Below are positions 8,340-17,706 of a stretch of 64,000 nt of DNA, piece by piece. This stretch comes from an uncultured bacterium. Lineage in GTDB: Bacteria; Bacteroidota; Bacteroidia; Bacteroidales; Bacteroidaceae. The DNA lies in NCBI GenBank assembly GCA_905215575.1, contig CAJMQV010000001.1:1-64000 (forward strand), in the 5' to 3' direction. A program made the translations under genes and the position numbers. The stretch's first letter is position 1. Each line of letters opens with the position of its first letter. The notes below the pieces were generated by a model. That model was given only the letters and a program-made list of their open reading frames with translations, searched no databases and had not been told where the DNA came from.

Positions 8340-11098
8340 TACAGAGTTGCCTTAACCTCAACCTCCTGATAAGTTTCGATAATATCGCCTTCGCGAATGT
8401 CGTTGTAATTCACCAGACTGATACCGCACTCGAAGTTGGTACCCACTTCCTTCACATCGTCCTTGAAACGCTTCAAGGCATTGATTTGTCCGGTGTGCAC
8501 CACGATACCGTCGCGGATCAGGCGGGCCTTGTTCGAACGCTGTACCTTTCCGTCGATTACATAAGCACCAGCTACGGTACCCACCTTGCTGATCTTGTAA
8601 ACCTGACGCACCTCGATCGTAGCAGTAACCTCTTCTTTTACTTCCGGTGCCAACATACCTTCCATAGCAGCCTTCACCTCTTCGATTGCATCGTAGATGA
8701 TTGAGTACAGACGGATATCTACTCCCTGCTGCTCTGCCAGCTTACGGGCAGTAGCTGACGGACGTACCTGGAAACCGATGATAATGGCTTCAGAAGCTGC
8801 AGCCAGAGCCACATCGCTCTCTGAAATCTGTCCTACAGCCTTGTGGATTACATTTACGGCAATCTTCTCGGTAGACAGCTTGATGAGTGAGTCACTCAAA
8901 GCCTCGATAGATCCGTCTACGTCACCCTTGACAATTACCTTCAATTCCTGGAAGCCACCCAATGCGATTCGGCGTCCCACCTCATCGAGGGTAAGCATCT
9001 TCTGAGTACGCAAGCCCTGCTCACGCTGCAACTGCTCGCGTTTGTTGGTGATTTCGCGGGCTTCCTGCTCGGTATTCATCACGTGGAAAGTATCACCTGC
9101 GGCAGGTGCACCGTTCAGACCCAGGATAGTAGCAGCCTGAGCCGGACCGATTTCCTTCACACGCTGGTTACGTTCATTGAACATCGCCTTGACACGACCG
9201 TAATTGGTACCTGCCAACACGATATCACCTACACGTAAGGTTCCGTTAGAAACAAGCACGGTAGCCACATAACCACGACCCTTGTCCAGTGAAGACTCGA
9301 TGATAGAACCGGTTGCGTTACGGTTCGGGTTAGCCTTCAGATCGAGCATTTCTGCCTCGAGCAGTACCTTCTCCAGCAATTCAGGTACACCGATACCCTT
9401 CTTGGCCGAGATATCCTGACTCTGATATTTACCACCCCAGTCTTCTACCAGGAAGTTCATATTGGCCAGAGCCTCCTTGATCTTATCCGGATTTGCTGCC
9501 GGCTTATCAATCTTATTGATGGCAAACACGATAGGAACATTAGCCGCCATAGCGTGATTGATCGCTTCTTTTGTCTGCGGCATGATGTCGTCATCGGCTG
9601 CGATAATGATAATGGCAATATCGGTTACCTGCGCACCACGGGCACGCATAGCGGTAAATGCCTCGTGTCCCGGAGTATCGAGGAAGGTAATGTGACGTCC
9701 GTCCTCGAGTGTCACGTTATAAGCACCGATATGCTGAGTGATACCTCCGGCCTCACCGGCAATCACGTTTGTCTTACGGATATAGTCCAGAAGCGATGTC
9801 TTACCGTGGTCTACGTGACCCATCACGGTAACGATCGGCGCACGTGGCACGAGATCTTCCTCATCGTCCTCCTCTTCGTTTACAGCTTCAGACACTTCGG
9901 CGCTGACATATTCAGTCTTGAAACCGAATTCCTCGGCCACAATATTAATGGTTTCCGCATCCAGACGCTGGTTGATAGACACCATGATACCCAAGCTCAT
10001 ACAAGTTCCGATAACCTGAGTAACAGGAACATCCATCATAGATGCCAACTCATTAGCGGTTACGAACTCTGTAAGCTTCAGGATTTTGCTTTCTGCCTCG
10101 CGCTCTTCCATCTGCTCCTCCATATTGGCACGAGCATTCTCACGCTTCTCCTTACGGTATTTGGCACCCTTGTTTACCTTATTCTTGCTGGTAAGACGTG
10201 CCAGAGTCTCCTTAACCTGTTTTGCTACGTCCTCTTCAGTAACTTCAGCTTTTACGGCCGGCTGCTGGTTTTTCTTCTTGTTATGCTTACCGTTCTGCTG
10301 TGCGGCGGCATTCTGCGCAGGTCCGTTCTTCTTACCCGGCGCGGCGTTGTTCTGTCCGCTCACGGCATTCACGTCCACACGCTCCTTGCCCACACGCACG
10401 CGTTTCTTTTTCTCTCCGCCCTGCTGTGCGGCACCGCGTTCGCCGGCTCCGTTCTGGCGTGCCTTGGCATCCTGATGCTGACGGTTTTTCTCTTCGCGTT
10501 CCTTGCGTCGTTCGTCCTTTGATTTCTTTTTCGGGCGGGTAGACTGATTCAGTGCAGAGAGGTCAATATGTCCCTTCACCTTGAGCTGCGGCGCTCCTCC
10601 AGCCGGAGTATTCAGACGGAACACTCCATTCTCTTCCGTGCCGATTGTCTTTTCCGTTTCGGTAGGTTTATCTGTCATTTCTTCTTTAATTACTTCGGGA
10701 GTTTCCGGAGTTGCGTTCTCCTGTTGTGTGTTTTCAGCTTTCGGTGCCTCTGCGGCCTTTTTAGCCGGTCGGTTCAGCGCGTCAAGATCGATGTGTCCCA
10801 CCACCTTCGGTCCTTTTGGAGCGGCAGCTGCCGGCTGTGCGGGTGCCACTTCCTCCTCGGCGATCGAAATGGTTTCCTTTTTCTCCTTATTCTGGCGCTG
10901 ACGGCTGATCAGTTCAGCATCTTTGCGCAGTCCCTGATCGGTTTTGAAAGCAGCCACAAGCATTTCATACTGCTCGTCGGTGATTTTGGTATTCGGATTT
11001 GCCTCTATATCGGTAAATCCCTTCTTCTGCAGGAACTCCACAGCCGTCTGGAGGCCCACATTACATTCCTTTGTTACTTTATTCAGTCTAATCCCCAT
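8339..11098 (-). CDS. infB: Translation initiation factor IF-2
   Basis: IF-2 is the GTPase that brings initiator fMet-tRNA to the 30S subunit and promotes 50S joining. The 919-residue protein begins with the IF2_N helical region ([20 protein letters not shown]). A long low-complexity stretch rich in A, K, Q, E and N (residues ~70-340) follows, then the G domain: G1 GHVDHGKT at 427-434, G3 DTPGHEAF and G4 NKID. The C-terminal domains that bind fMet-tRNA follow. It is 3 bp from nusA and overlaps cvpA, so it sits mid-operon. The low-complexity linker differs widely between species and its role is unclear. Confidence 0.98.
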   Translation of the reverse strand: MGIRLNKVTKECNVGLQTAVEFLQKKGFTDIEANPNTKITDEQYEMLVAAFKTDQGLRKDAELISRQRQNKEKKETISIAEEEVAPAQPAAAAPKGPKVVGHIDLDALNRPAKKAAEAPKAENTQQENATPETPEVIKEEMTDKPTETEKTIGTEENGVFRLNTPAGGAPQLKVKGHIDLSALNQSTRPKKKSKDERRKEREEKNRQHQDAKARQNGAGERGAAQQGGEKKKRVRVGKERVDVNAVSGQNNAAPGKKNGPAQNAAAQQNGKHNKKKNQQPAVKAEVTEEDVAKQVKETLARLTSKNKVNKGAKYRKEKRENARANMEEQMEEREAESKILKLTEFVTANELASMMDVPVTQVIGTCMSLGIMVSINQRLDAETINIVAEEFGFKTEYVSAEVSEAVNEEEDDEEDLVPRAPIVTVMGHVDHGKTSLLDYIRKTNVIAGEAGGITQHIGAYNVTLEDGRHITFLDTPGHEAFTAMRARGAQVTDIAIIIIAADDDIMPQTKEAINHAMAANVPIVFAINKIDKPAANPDKIKEALANMNFLVEDWGGKYQSQDISAKKGIGVPELLEKVLLEAEMLDLKANPNRNATGSIIESSLDKGRGYVATVLVSNGTLRVGDIVLAGTNYGRVKAMFNERNQRVKEIGPAQAATILGLNGAPAAGDTFHVMNTEQEAREITNKREQLQREQGLRTQKMLTLDEVGRRIALGGFQELKVIVKGDVDGSIEALSDSLIKLSTEKIAVNVIHKAVGQISESDVALAAASEAIIIGFQVRPSATARKLAEQQGVDIRLYSIIYDAIEEVKAAMEGMLAPEVKEEVTATIEVRQVYKISKVGTVAGAYVIDGKVQRSNKARLIRDGIVVHTGQINALKRFKDDVKEVGTNFECGISLVNYNDIREGDIIETYQEVEVKATL

Positions 11099-11101
11099 AT
11101 A

Positions 11102-12358
11102 TTACTCCTCAAATTCTTCTCTTAAAATTCTTAATACTTCGTCTACGGTCTCCTCTTCCAAATCGGCTCTGTTGATGAGCGTTTCACGCGGAGTGCCGAG
11201 CACGTCCTTGGCGGTAACCATGCCGATTTTCTTCAATTCCTCGATAATCCAAGGATCGATGGCGTTAGAGAACTCATCGAGATATACATCGTCTGACTCT
11301 TCCTTGTTGATTTCACGGAACACGTCAATGGTATATTCCGTAAGGATACTTGCCAGTTTGATGTTCAGACCATTCTTACCGATAGCCAGTGACACCTGAT
11401 CCGGATCAAGATATACCTCAGCCTTGCGCTCCTCTTCATTGAGACGGATGCTGTTTACGCGTGCCGGACTCAGGGCGCGAGTAATGAAAAGTGAGGTGTT
11501 GTCTGTATAGTTGATCACATCGATGTTCTCATTACGCAACTCACGCACGATTCCGTGTACACGGCTACCCTTCACACCGACACAGGCTCCTACCGGATCA
11601 ATGCGCTCGTCGAAACTTTCTACGGCCACTTTGGCACGCTCTCCCGGAATGCGGGCAATCTTCTTGATCACGATCTGGCCGTCGTGGATTTCCGGAACCT
11701 CAGCCTCAAGCAGACGCTGCAAGAACACCGGTGATGTACGGCTCAGAATGATCTTCGGATTGTTGTTTGTATTGTCTACACGGAGCACTACGGCACGTGC
11801 AGCCTCACCCTTACGGTAGAAGTCACCCGGAATCTGTTCTGTCTTCGGAAGCAACAGTTCGTTACCCTCATCATCAACCAACAGCATTTCCTTTTTCCAT
11901 ACCTGGTAAACCTCAGCGCTTACTACACGACCAACCTTGTCCTTGTATTTGTTGTACAAGCTGTCGTGCTCCAGTTCCAGAAGCTTGCTGGCCAGAGTCT
12001 GACGCAGAGTCAGGATGGCACGGCGTCCGAAGTCACGTGCGAAGTCCACGCTCTCGCTCACGTCCTCACCGATTTCGCAATCGCTGGCAATCTTCTGCGC
12101 GTCGGTCAAGGCAATCTCACGATTAGAGTCCTGCACCTCTCCGTCAGCCACCACGGTACGGTTGCGGTAGATCTCAAAATCGCCCTTATCCGGGTTCACG
12201 ATAACGTCGTAGTTCTCGTCGCTGCCGAACATCTTGGCAATTACGCTACGGAAGCTGTCCTCGAGCACGCTTACGAGTGTGGCACGATCTATATTTTTGG
12301 TTTCCTTAAATTCAGAGAATGTATCGATCAAACTTACGGTTTCTTCTTTCTTTGCCAT
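11102..12358 (-). CDS. nusA: Transcription termination/antitermination factor NusA
   Basis: NusA binds RNA polymerase and nascent RNA, promoting pausing and intrinsic termination and taking part in antitermination. This 418-residue form has the N-terminal RNAP-binding domain, an S1 domain (about residues 130-200), two KH domains (with GVKGSRVHGIVRELRNENIDV and VSLAIGKNGLNIKLA) and a short acidic C-terminal segment. It lacks the long repeated acidic domains of E. coli NusA, as is usual outside Proteobacteria. It lies 8 bp from rimP and 3 bp from infB. The operon leader contains an intrinsic-terminator-like hairpin, a possible autoregulatory target of NusA itself. Confidence 0.97.
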   Translation of the reverse strand: MAKKEETVSLIDTFSEFKETKNIDRATLVSVLEDSFRSVIAKMFGSDENYDVIVNPDKGDFEIYRNRTVVADGEVQDSNREIALTDAQKIASDCEIGEDVSESVDFARDFGRRAILTLRQTLASKLLELEHDSLYNKYKDKVGRVVSAEVYQVWKKEMLLVDDEGNELLLPKTEQIPGDFYRKGEAARAVVLRVDNTNNNPKIILSRTSPVFLQRLLEAEVPEIHDGQIVIKKIARIPGERAKVAVESFDERIDPVGACVGVKGSRVHGIVRELRNENIDVINYTDNTSLFITRALSPARVNSIRLNEEERKAEVYLDPDQVSLAIGKNGLNIKLASILTEYTIDVFREINKEESDDVYLDEFSNAIDPWIIEELKKIGMVTAKDVLGTPRETLINRADLEEETVDEVLRILREEFEE

Positions 12359-12366
12359 AACGGTTT

Positions 12367-12834
12367 TTACTTAAAGCTGATTAAATATTTAGTATATTTT
12401 ATTTCGTCATAACGGAAGGTTACAAGTTCCTCCACCATGCGCGGGCGCTTGGCTCCTTCCTCCTTTTTCTTCACGGTGCGGAGGATAGAAAAGGTGTCGT
12501 CGTTCACTTCATGCAGTTCACCCTGATATTTCACTCCGTCGAGTGTCAGCACTTCTACATCTTTGCCCAGATGGTTTACATACTGCTGATGCACCTTAAA
12601 CGGCTGACCGATGCCCGCACTGCCGACTTCAAGTTCAAAGTCCTCTTTCTCGCGGTCCAGCTTGCTTTCAATAAAGCGACTCAGCTCCACACAATCTTCG
12701 ATCCACACGCCTTCGGCATGATCAATCTCCACTACAATACGATTGTCATTGCTTACGGACACATCTACCAGAAAGTAGTCCTTGTCCTGCAACCATTCTT
12801 CAACGATTTGTTTTACAATGTTCTTTTCTATCAT
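12367..12834 (-). CDS. rimP: Ribosome maturation factor RimP
   Basis: RimP helps the 30S ribosomal subunit mature. The 155-residue protein has the two-domain RimP layout: an N-terminal alpha/beta domain (DYFLVDVSVSNDNRIVVEID, then the characteristic DREKEDFELEVGSAGIGQPF) and a C-terminal Sm-like barrel (GKDVEVLTLDGVKYQGELHE). It is the first gene of rimP-nusA-infB-cvpA, an arrangement conserved widely in bacteria. The start at 12834 is ~15 bp downstream of the leader hairpin T-tract. Confidence 0.95.
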   Translation of the reverse strand: MIEKNIVKQIVEEWLQDKDYFLVDVSVSNDNRIVVEIDHAEGVWIEDCVELSRFIESKLDREKEDFELEVGSAGIGQPFKVHQQYVNHLGKDVEVLTLDGVKYQGELHEVNDDTFSILRTVKKKEEGAKRPRMVEELVTFRYDEIKYTKYLISFK

Positions 12835-12848
12835 CTGATCTGAAATAC

Positions 12849-12890
12849 AATTAAAAAAACAAAGTGAGGAACTTGATCAGCCCCTCACTT
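12849..12890 (-). terminator. Leader hairpin with T-tract upstream of rimP (possible attenuator)
   Basis: The minus strand reads AAGTGAGG (12883-12890), a 13-nt loop, then CCTCACTT (12862-12869) followed by TGTTTTTTTAATT. This is an intrinsic terminator in form. It lies after the rimP promoter and before the rimP start, so it would act on transcripts of its own operon. Confidence 0.7.
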
Positions 12891-12902
12891 CATCCTACTT
12901 TG

Positions 12903-12933
12903 CAAAGATACAAGTTTTCCGTCAGTCCGCAAA
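12903..12933 (-). promoter_or_regulatory. Promoter of the rimP-nusA-infB-cvpA operon
   Basis: The minus strand has TTTG (12930-12933), a 19-bp spacer and TATCTTTG (12903-12910), a full match to the Bacteroidota consensus. Transcription should start near 12896, giving a ~60-nt leader. Confidence 0.8.
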
Positions 12934-12971
12934 AAATTAAATGCATTTTTTCCTTTTGCAGAAGCGGAATC

Positions 12972-13358
12972 TCATTTTTTTCTCATTTTTATCTCATCTT
13001 TCTCACGCCACACCGTGATCGGAGAATCTTCATCTGTAATCTCAAAGGTTACCAGTTCGTCTGTCCGGAAACTTCCCACCATCAGCACGGCCTGTTTTTC
13101 AGGATAATCGGAACCGAGAATACAGGTATCACCATCAACTGCTCCATCGAGCAAAACCTGATCATCGAGCGACACCTGCAGGCTGTCGCCCTGAAAGCCC
13201 ACCAGATGAATCGCGTAACGTTTCGCCTCGGGCTTGTCGGCCGTTCCCTGCGGAAAGCACCACAGCCAAAACAGAATCACCACACCGATTACCACCAGCG
13301 CCATGGCCATGATACCAAACATAAACTGTTTGTTATGATTTAGTTTCGCGTGTTTCAT
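12972..13358 (-). CDS. Small single-pass membrane protein, function unknown
   Basis: A 128-residue protein with a basic N-terminus and one membrane helix (about residues 12-34, MFGIMAMALVVIGVVILFWL). A ~90-residue, probably periplasmic domain rich in beta-strand-like stretches follows (YAIHLVGFQGDSLQVSLDDQ). I recognise no family. It follows the S41 protease with a 2-bp gap, so it is co-transcribed with pfkB and the protease. The orientation suggests an envelope role, perhaps with the protease, but nothing in the sequence gives a reaction. Confidence 0.7.
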   Translation of the reverse strand: MKHAKLNHNKQFMFGIMAMALVVIGVVILFWLWCFPQGTADKPEAKRYAIHLVGFQGDSLQVSLDDQVLLDGAVDGDTCILGSDYPEKQAVLMVGSFRTDELVTFEITDEDSPITVWREKDEIKMRKK

Positions 13359-13360
13359 AA

Positions 13361-15019
13361 TCAGTCTTTGATGTTAAGTTTCTCTTTATATGCCTTTTCA
13401 TCGGCCAGCAGGCTGCAAGCCTTTTTCAGGTCCTTGTCCTCACGAATGCGAAGTTCTATTCCGCCTTTCTGATAATAATAGCGGCGTACGATCTCGTCAT
13501 TCAGCAGCAGTTTGACTTCTTTTTTATTGCGCTCCATATCCGCATCCAGGTTACCTTTGAAGATGGTATCCAACTGGTTGAGCGCCTCACGGGCCTCTTC
13601 GGTATATCCTTCCGTTTCGGCAGTCTTGGTCAACAGCTTCAACAATTCGCGTCCGCGCTTGTTATAGGTAAAGCCGCTTTCCTTGACCATCTTGACAAAC
13701 TGGGCATAATCCTCATCGGCCACATCGAAGCTGGCAGCCGGGGCGATTGTATCATGATGGGCAACATACCAGTTTCCGAACTCTGCCACCACATCGTTTA
13801 CAGCCAACTCTACAACCATAGACGGCAATGTATCGCTCGAAGTGATGGTTACATCCGGGGTAATACCTCCTCCGTCGCGCACTTCGCGTCCGGCCGCGGT
13901 ATGGAACACACGGGTCAAGCTGTCGGGCACCGTACCCACTGATCCGTCCTCATTCAAATGACGATAGTCATAAGCCTGGATACAGCGTCCGCTCGGAATA
14001 TAATAACGGCTGGTAGTCACCTTCAGGCTACCGTTATAAGGCACCTCACGCGGAGTCTGCACCAGTCCTTTTCCATAAGTGCGTGTACCGACAATCAAGG
14101 CACGGTCAAAATCCTGCAAGCTACCCGATACGATCTCCGACGCTGAAGCTGACCAGCGGTCTACCAGCACGGCCATCGGCATCACGGTGTCCAACGGTTC
14201 CTTACGGGTGGTATATTCCACATTGGCCGACTGAACCTTACCCTTGGTATAAACCACCTTGCGTCCCTTTGGAACAAAGAAGTTCACAATTTCCACAGCC
14301 TCACTCAGCAGACCGCCACCGTTTCCGCGCAAATCCAGCACGAGCGAACGGGCGCCCTGCTCCTTCAAACTAACCAGGGCACGGCGCACATCTTTTGAAC
14401 AGTTATCTGTAAATCCGGTCAGAACGATGTAACCCACGTTACCGGGAAGCATACCGTAGTATGGCACTGAAGGCAACTGGATATTTTCACGGACAATCTT
14501 GAAGGTCAAAGGCTTCTCCACTCCGTAACGACGCACCTCCAGAACGAAACTGGAACCCGGTGTACCTTTCAGCATTGTAGTCACCTTATCCACCGGCATG
14601 CCCTTTATATCCACTCCGTCAATGGTCAGAATCACATCGCCGGCCTTCACTCCGGCCTTGTAAGCCGGTGTTCCCTCATAAGGTTCGTCGATAGCCACAC
14701 GGTCTTCCTTTTTGATAAAACGCACCACAGCACCGATACCGGCATACTTACCGGTAGTCATGGTCTTGAGTTCGTCCATATTATCTTCTGAATAATACAC
14801 CGTGAAAGGGTCTACCTGACGCAGCATGGACTGAATGGCCCAGCCGATCACCGTATCGGCATCCAGCGTATCCACATAATACATATCCAGCTGGCGGTAT
14901 ATATCACTGAAGATCTCCAGATTGCGGTTTATCTCAAAATTATGGTTCTTGCTCTTCTGAGCAAAGACACTACCGGCTCCCGCCAGCAGCACACTAAGGA
15001 TCAGTACAAATTTTTTCAT
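13361..15019 (-). CDS. S41 family C-terminal processing peptidase (CtpA-like) with PDZ domain
   Basis: A signal peptide (MKKFVLILSVLLAGAGSVFA) directs the protein to the periplasm. An N-terminal helical region is followed by a PDZ domain (GTPAYKAGVKAGDVILTIDG) and the S41 protease domain. The catalytic serine lies in WSASASEIVSGSLQDFD and the lysine in TYGKGLVQ. A ~150-residue C-terminal extension ends in ADEKAYKEKLNIKD. S41 proteases trim or degrade envelope proteins from their C-termini. I start at the ATG at 15019, since six extra residues upstream precede a normal signal peptide. It is 19 bp after the PfkB kinase. Confidence 0.92.
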   Translation of the reverse strand: MKKFVLILSVLLAGAGSVFAQKSKNHNFEINRNLEIFSDIYRQLDMYYVDTLDADTVIGWAIQSMLRQVDPFTVYYSEDNMDELKTMTTGKYAGIGAVVRFIKKEDRVAIDEPYEGTPAYKAGVKAGDVILTIDGVDIKGMPVDKVTTMLKGTPGSSFVLEVRRYGVEKPLTFKIVRENIQLPSVPYYGMLPGNVGYIVLTGFTDNCSKDVRRALVSLKEQGARSLVLDLRGNGGGLLSEAVEIVNFFVPKGRKVVYTKGKVQSANVEYTTRKEPLDTVMPMAVLVDRWSASASEIVSGSLQDFDRALIVGTRTYGKGLVQTPREVPYNGSLKVTTSRYYIPSGRCIQAYDYRHLNEDGSVGTVPDSLTRVFHTAAGREVRDGGGITPDVTITSSDTLPSMVVELAVNDVVAEFGNWYVAHHDTIAPAASFDVADEDYAQFVKMVKESGFTYNKRGRELLKLLTKTAETEGYTEEAREALNQLDTIFKGNLDADMERNKKEVKLLLNDEIVRRYYYQKGGIELRIREDKDLKKACSLLADEKAYKEKLNIKD

Positions 15020-15038
15020 AACTGCAAAGTTAAGCAAA

Positions 15039-16037
15039 TCAAAAACGCCCGTTTAATATATCTTTCATTTTTAACCTTATTTCATGCCATTTCTCTTCCG
15101 GAAGCGAAGCACCCAGATGACCGATTACCGTGCCGCCCAACAAGGAACCGGCCTGCAGACACTTGGTCAGCCCGGCACCACGGATCATGGCATAAAGGAA
15201 ACCTCCGGCAAAATAATCGCCGGCACCGGTTGTATCCATCACGGTGCAGCCGGGCAACGCGTCGGCAAAGAACACATCTCCCCCATGATAACGGGCAATG
15301 GCACCGCGCGAACCAAGCTTCACAATGGCCAGTTCGCAATGTTCGGACAAGGCATCCAGTCCCTCGTACGGGTCAGACACCAAGGTAAAGGCCGCACACT
15401 CTTCTTCATTGGCAAAGACAATATCCACATAATCGCTGACCAGATGACGGAAAAACTCATAATGGTCGCACACCACATTATAGCTGGCCAAATCCAGAAT
15501 GATTTTCAGACCGGAACGGCGAGCCTGTTGCATCACAGCCTCCATCAGGTCGTATTCCTGCACCAGATAGCCCTCGACAAACAAATAGTCATAACCGGCA
15601 AATGTGCGCTCGTTGATGTATTCGGGAGCCATCAGCGAAGCGGCACCCAAATAGGTTCCGAAAGTACGCTCTCCGTCAGCCGAAACCAGCGTTGTCGCTA
15701 TACCCGTAGCCTCGTCCATCTGCATGAGGCGCACCTCCAGACCGGCTTCGCCGCAGCATTTGCGGAAGATCTCTCCATAACGGTCCGGTCCCACGGCACC
15801 TACAAAACCAGCCTGTCCGCCCAGATGAGAAAGGGCCTGCATGGCATTCGACGCCGATCCGCCCGCCGCCTCGGCCGACGAAAGTCCCGAAAGCATCTCT
15901 TGCAGGCGCAGGCGCTTTTCATTATCTATCAGCTGCATGCTCCCCTTAGGCAAACCGGCCTTACGAAGCACTTCATCAGAGCCGATTGGCACGATAATAT
16001 CCAGCAGAGCATTACCTATTCCAATTATTTTTGTCAT
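15039..16037 (-). CDS. PfkB family carbohydrate/nucleoside kinase (adenosine kinase-like)
   Basis: A 332-residue ribokinase-fold kinase. It starts with the PfkB signature IIGIGNALLDIIVPI and ends with the second signature DTTGAGDYFAGGFLYA, whose aspartate is the catalytic base. The GGSASNAMQALSHLGG substrate-lid motif is also clear. The overall pattern is closest to adenosine kinase-like members, but ribose, fructose or other substrates cannot be excluded. I use the ATG at 16037. A TATCTTTG box at 16056-16063 lies directly upstream and abuts the divergent tRNA-Asn promoter. Confidence 0.88.
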   Translation of the reverse strand: MTKIIGIGNALLDIIVPIGSDEVLRKAGLPKGSMQLIDNEKRLRLQEMLSGLSSAEAAGGSASNAMQALSHLGGQAGFVGAVGPDRYGEIFRKCCGEAGLEVRLMQMDEATGIATTLVSADGERTFGTYLGAASLMAPEYINERTFAGYDYLFVEGYLVQEYDLMEAVMQQARRSGLKIILDLASYNVVCDHYEFFRHLVSDYVDIVFANEEECAAFTLVSDPYEGLDALSEHCELAIVKLGSRGAIARYHGGDVFFADALPGCTVMDTTGAGDYFAGGFLYAMIRGAGLTKCLQAGSLLGGTVIGHLGASLPEEKWHEIRLKMKDILNGRF

Positions 16038-16055
16038 TTTCCTGAAATTTTTCTG

Positions 16056-16063
16056 CAAAGATA
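16056..16063 (-). promoter_or_regulatory. Candidate -7 box for the pfkB-S41 operon
   Basis: The minus strand reads TATCTTTG. No good TTG is found 19-20 bp away. It abuts the -33 element of the divergent tRNA-Asn promoter, so the two promoters could interfere. Confidence 0.45.
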
Positions 16064-16094
16064 TTGCATATTTCAAAATAAACTACTACTTTTG
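16064..16094 (+). promoter_or_regulatory. tRNA-Asn promoter
   Basis: TTG (16064-16066), a 20-bp spacer and TACTTTTG (16087-16094) match the Bacteroidota consensus, about 32 bp before the mature tRNA 5' end. Confidence 0.75.
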
Positions 16095-16126
16095 CATCGC
16101 AATTGAGAAAAACAATAGCAAAAACT

Positions 16127-16200
16127 GCTTCAGTAGCTCAGTTGGTTAGAGCACCTGACTGTTAATCAGGGGGTCGTTGGTTCAAGCCCATCCTGAAGCG
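16127..16200 (+). tRNA. tRNA-Asn (anticodon GTT)
   Basis: A 74-nt cloverleaf. The acceptor stem is GCTTCAG/CTGAAGC with discriminator G. There is a D-arm (GCTCAGTTGGTTAGAGC), a 5-bp anticodon stem CCTGA/TCAGG with loop CTGTTAA (anticodon GTT) and a T-loop TTCAAGC. The 3' CCA is not encoded. The T-stem has one apparent mismatch. Confidence 0.97.
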
Positions 16201-16201
16201 C

Positions 16202-16232
16202 AAAAGCCTTCCGATTTTCGGGAGGCTTTTTT
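16202..16232 (+). terminator. Terminator after tRNA-Asn
   Basis: GCCTTCCGA and TCGGGAGGC form a 9-bp stem (one G-T pair) with a short loop, followed by TTTTTTG, directly after the tRNA. Confidence 0.85.
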
Positions 16233-16870
16233 GTTATTACCAAGCACTCCGGCCGAAAAACCTATCCCCCAATCCTAAAATACAGGCAAAAACCGTTTTT
16301 CCTTTCTTTTTGCATACCCAAAAGCCGTTTTCAGAAACACACCCCGCATTCAATTCTTTTCATCCAGAAAAGAAAACGCATTTTTATACGCCGTAAAACC
16401 GTACTTATACCGTATATATACAGAATTTATACAAAAAAGACCTCTCCTTTTCTCATCAAAACACAAAGGAACTTTGAAAAAACACCACGGTCATTACCCA
16501 AAAACACCACGTCACTCTCCAACAAGGCTCCCGTCATTCCCAAAACAGCAATGAAAAAGGCGTAAAAACAAACCAGATTCGTCTGGATGCCTCCTCAAAA
16601 AACAAGATCCAAAATAAAGTAATAAACTGAATTCAAATCACTTAACACCAAAAACCCACTCCGAGAAATCCGTTTTCAGCAACGAGCAAATCCTGTGTCC
16701 ACGAAAAGCAAATTGTCATCCTTCTCAAAATACAATTTGTCAAAGTGTCAAAAGCCATGCGGGCATAAAAAAGTTAATTGGAGAAGCGTGTGTTTGATTT
16801 TTTGTCCTCGGACAACAATTATTTTATATTTATGTCTATCTTTAACGCATTGAAACCATTAATCAAGATT
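16233..16870 (+). other. Gene-free AT-rich stretch between tRNA-Asn and the WG-repeat gene
   Basis: No convincing reading frame is present. Around 16476-16540 there are weak tandem copies of an AACACCACG-TCA-like unit of ~22 bp. At 16722-16773 there is a sequence that recurs, imperfectly, on the other side of the WG-repeat gene (17664-17706). No integrase, att-like repeat of the tRNA 3' end or IS end was found. Confidence 0.6.
16722..16773 (+). repeat. Left copy of an imperfect direct repeat flanking the WG-repeat gene
   Basis: The common core is GTCAAAAGCCAT[G/A]CGGGCA, then ATAAAAAAG, preceded by TCTCAA[A/G]ATA in both copies. This left copy has an extra TGTCAAAG. The right copy is 17664-17706. 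Confidence 0.6.
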
Positions 16871-17536
16871 ATGAATTCTCTATTTACTTCCATCATTCGC
16901 TTGCCATTTACCCGAAAGACTTGGGCAAAAGGGAGCATTCTGCTTTCTCTGGTTCTGTCCACCGGAATCCTGTCCGGCTGCAAGACTCCTGCCCAGACTG
17001 CTGCTCTCAACGCAGTCAAAGATCAAAAAGAGCTTTCCTGCAGGTTTGATGAGATCAGCCTTCTCAATGGCGACTACCTGATAAAGAAAGACAAACTCTT
17101 TGGGCTATATTCCACAAGTGGAGATATAATCGTTCCCTGCGAGTTTAATCAAATCAACTTTTTCAATGGTGACTATCTGGTAAAGAAAGACAAACACTTT
17201 GGACTATATTCCACAAGCGGAGATATAATTATTCCCTGTGAGTTTAATCAAATCAACTTTTTCAATGGTGACTACCTGGTAAAGAAAGACAAACACTTTG
17301 GACTACATTCCATTAGTGGAGATATAATTATTCCCTGCGAGTTTAATCAAATCAGCCTTCTCAATGGCGACTATCTGGTAAAGAAAGACAAACACTTTGG
17401 ACTATACTCCATTAGTGGAGATATAATTATTCCCTGCGAGTTTAATCAAATCAGCCTTTTCAATGGCGACTATCTGGTAAAGAAAGGAAACAAACAAAGC
17501 TTGTACAACGCCGATGGCCAAGAGATACTTCCTTGA
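16871..17536 (+). CDS. WG-repeat-like lipoprotein with five 33-residue tandem repeats
   Basis: From the ATG at 16871 the protein starts with a lipoprotein signal peptide whose lipobox is LSGC (STGILSGCKT), so it is probably anchored in an outer or inner membrane leaflet. After a short linker there are five tandem copies of a 33-residue unit. They have the form NGDYLVKKDKHFGLYS-SGDIIIPCEFNQI, resembling WG/KWG-type repeats in which aromatic and glycine residues recur. The last copy is degenerate and ends YNADGQEILP. The middle copies are nearly identical in DNA, so recent duplication or gene conversion is likely. The longer frame from TTG at 16778 is less likely because it would bury the signal peptide. 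The function is unknown; WG repeats are thought to mediate binding. Confidence 0.72.
   Translation: MNSLFTSIIRLPFTRKTWAKGSILLSLVLSTGILSGCKTPAQTAALNAVKDQKELSCRFDEISLLNGDYLIKKDKLFGLYSTSGDIIVPCEFNQINFFNGDYLVKKDKHFGLYSTSGDIIIPCEFNQINFFNGDYLVKKDKHFGLHSISGDIIIPCEFNQISLLNGDYLVKKDKHFGLYSISGDIIIPCEFNQISLFNGDYLVKKGNKQSLYNADGQEILP
17051..17533 (+). repeat. Five in-frame 99-bp tandem repeats
   Basis: Units begin at 17051, 17150, 17249, 17348 and 17447, exactly 99 bp apart. Units 2-4 differ by only a few bases; units 1 and 5 are more divergent. Copy number could change by slippage or recombination without breaking the frame. Confidence 0.92.
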
Positions 17537-17663
17537 AAACACGAAAAATTACGATGAAAAACGGCAGATAAATCAAAAATTATGAATAAGAGAGAAATGA
17601 AACAGAAGTTCACCTAAACAAACAGCGCGGACTGCAAATCCGGCCAAAGGAAAACTTTCACCT

Positions 17664-17706
17664 CTCTCAAGATATAAATTGTCAAAAGCCATACGGGCAA
17701 TAAAAA
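17664..17706 (+). repeat. Right copy of the imperfect direct repeat
   Basis: See the left copy at 16722-16773. This copy runs into the A-tract that supplies the U-tract of the pnp terminator on the minus strand. Confidence 0.6.

Noticed and set aside
9554..10522. 322-residue hydrophobic-looking frame antisense to infB
   Set aside because: Its leucine- and phenylalanine-rich sequence mirrors the Lys/Glu-rich linker of IF-2.
15084..16106. 340-residue frame antisense to the PfkB kinase
   Set aside because: Covers the kinase signatures on the other strand; no signal peptide, motif or promoter of its own.
17051..17533. Regular repeats considered as a CRISPR array
   Set aside because: The repeats are contiguous, 99 bp, in frame and without unique spacers; no cas genes are near.
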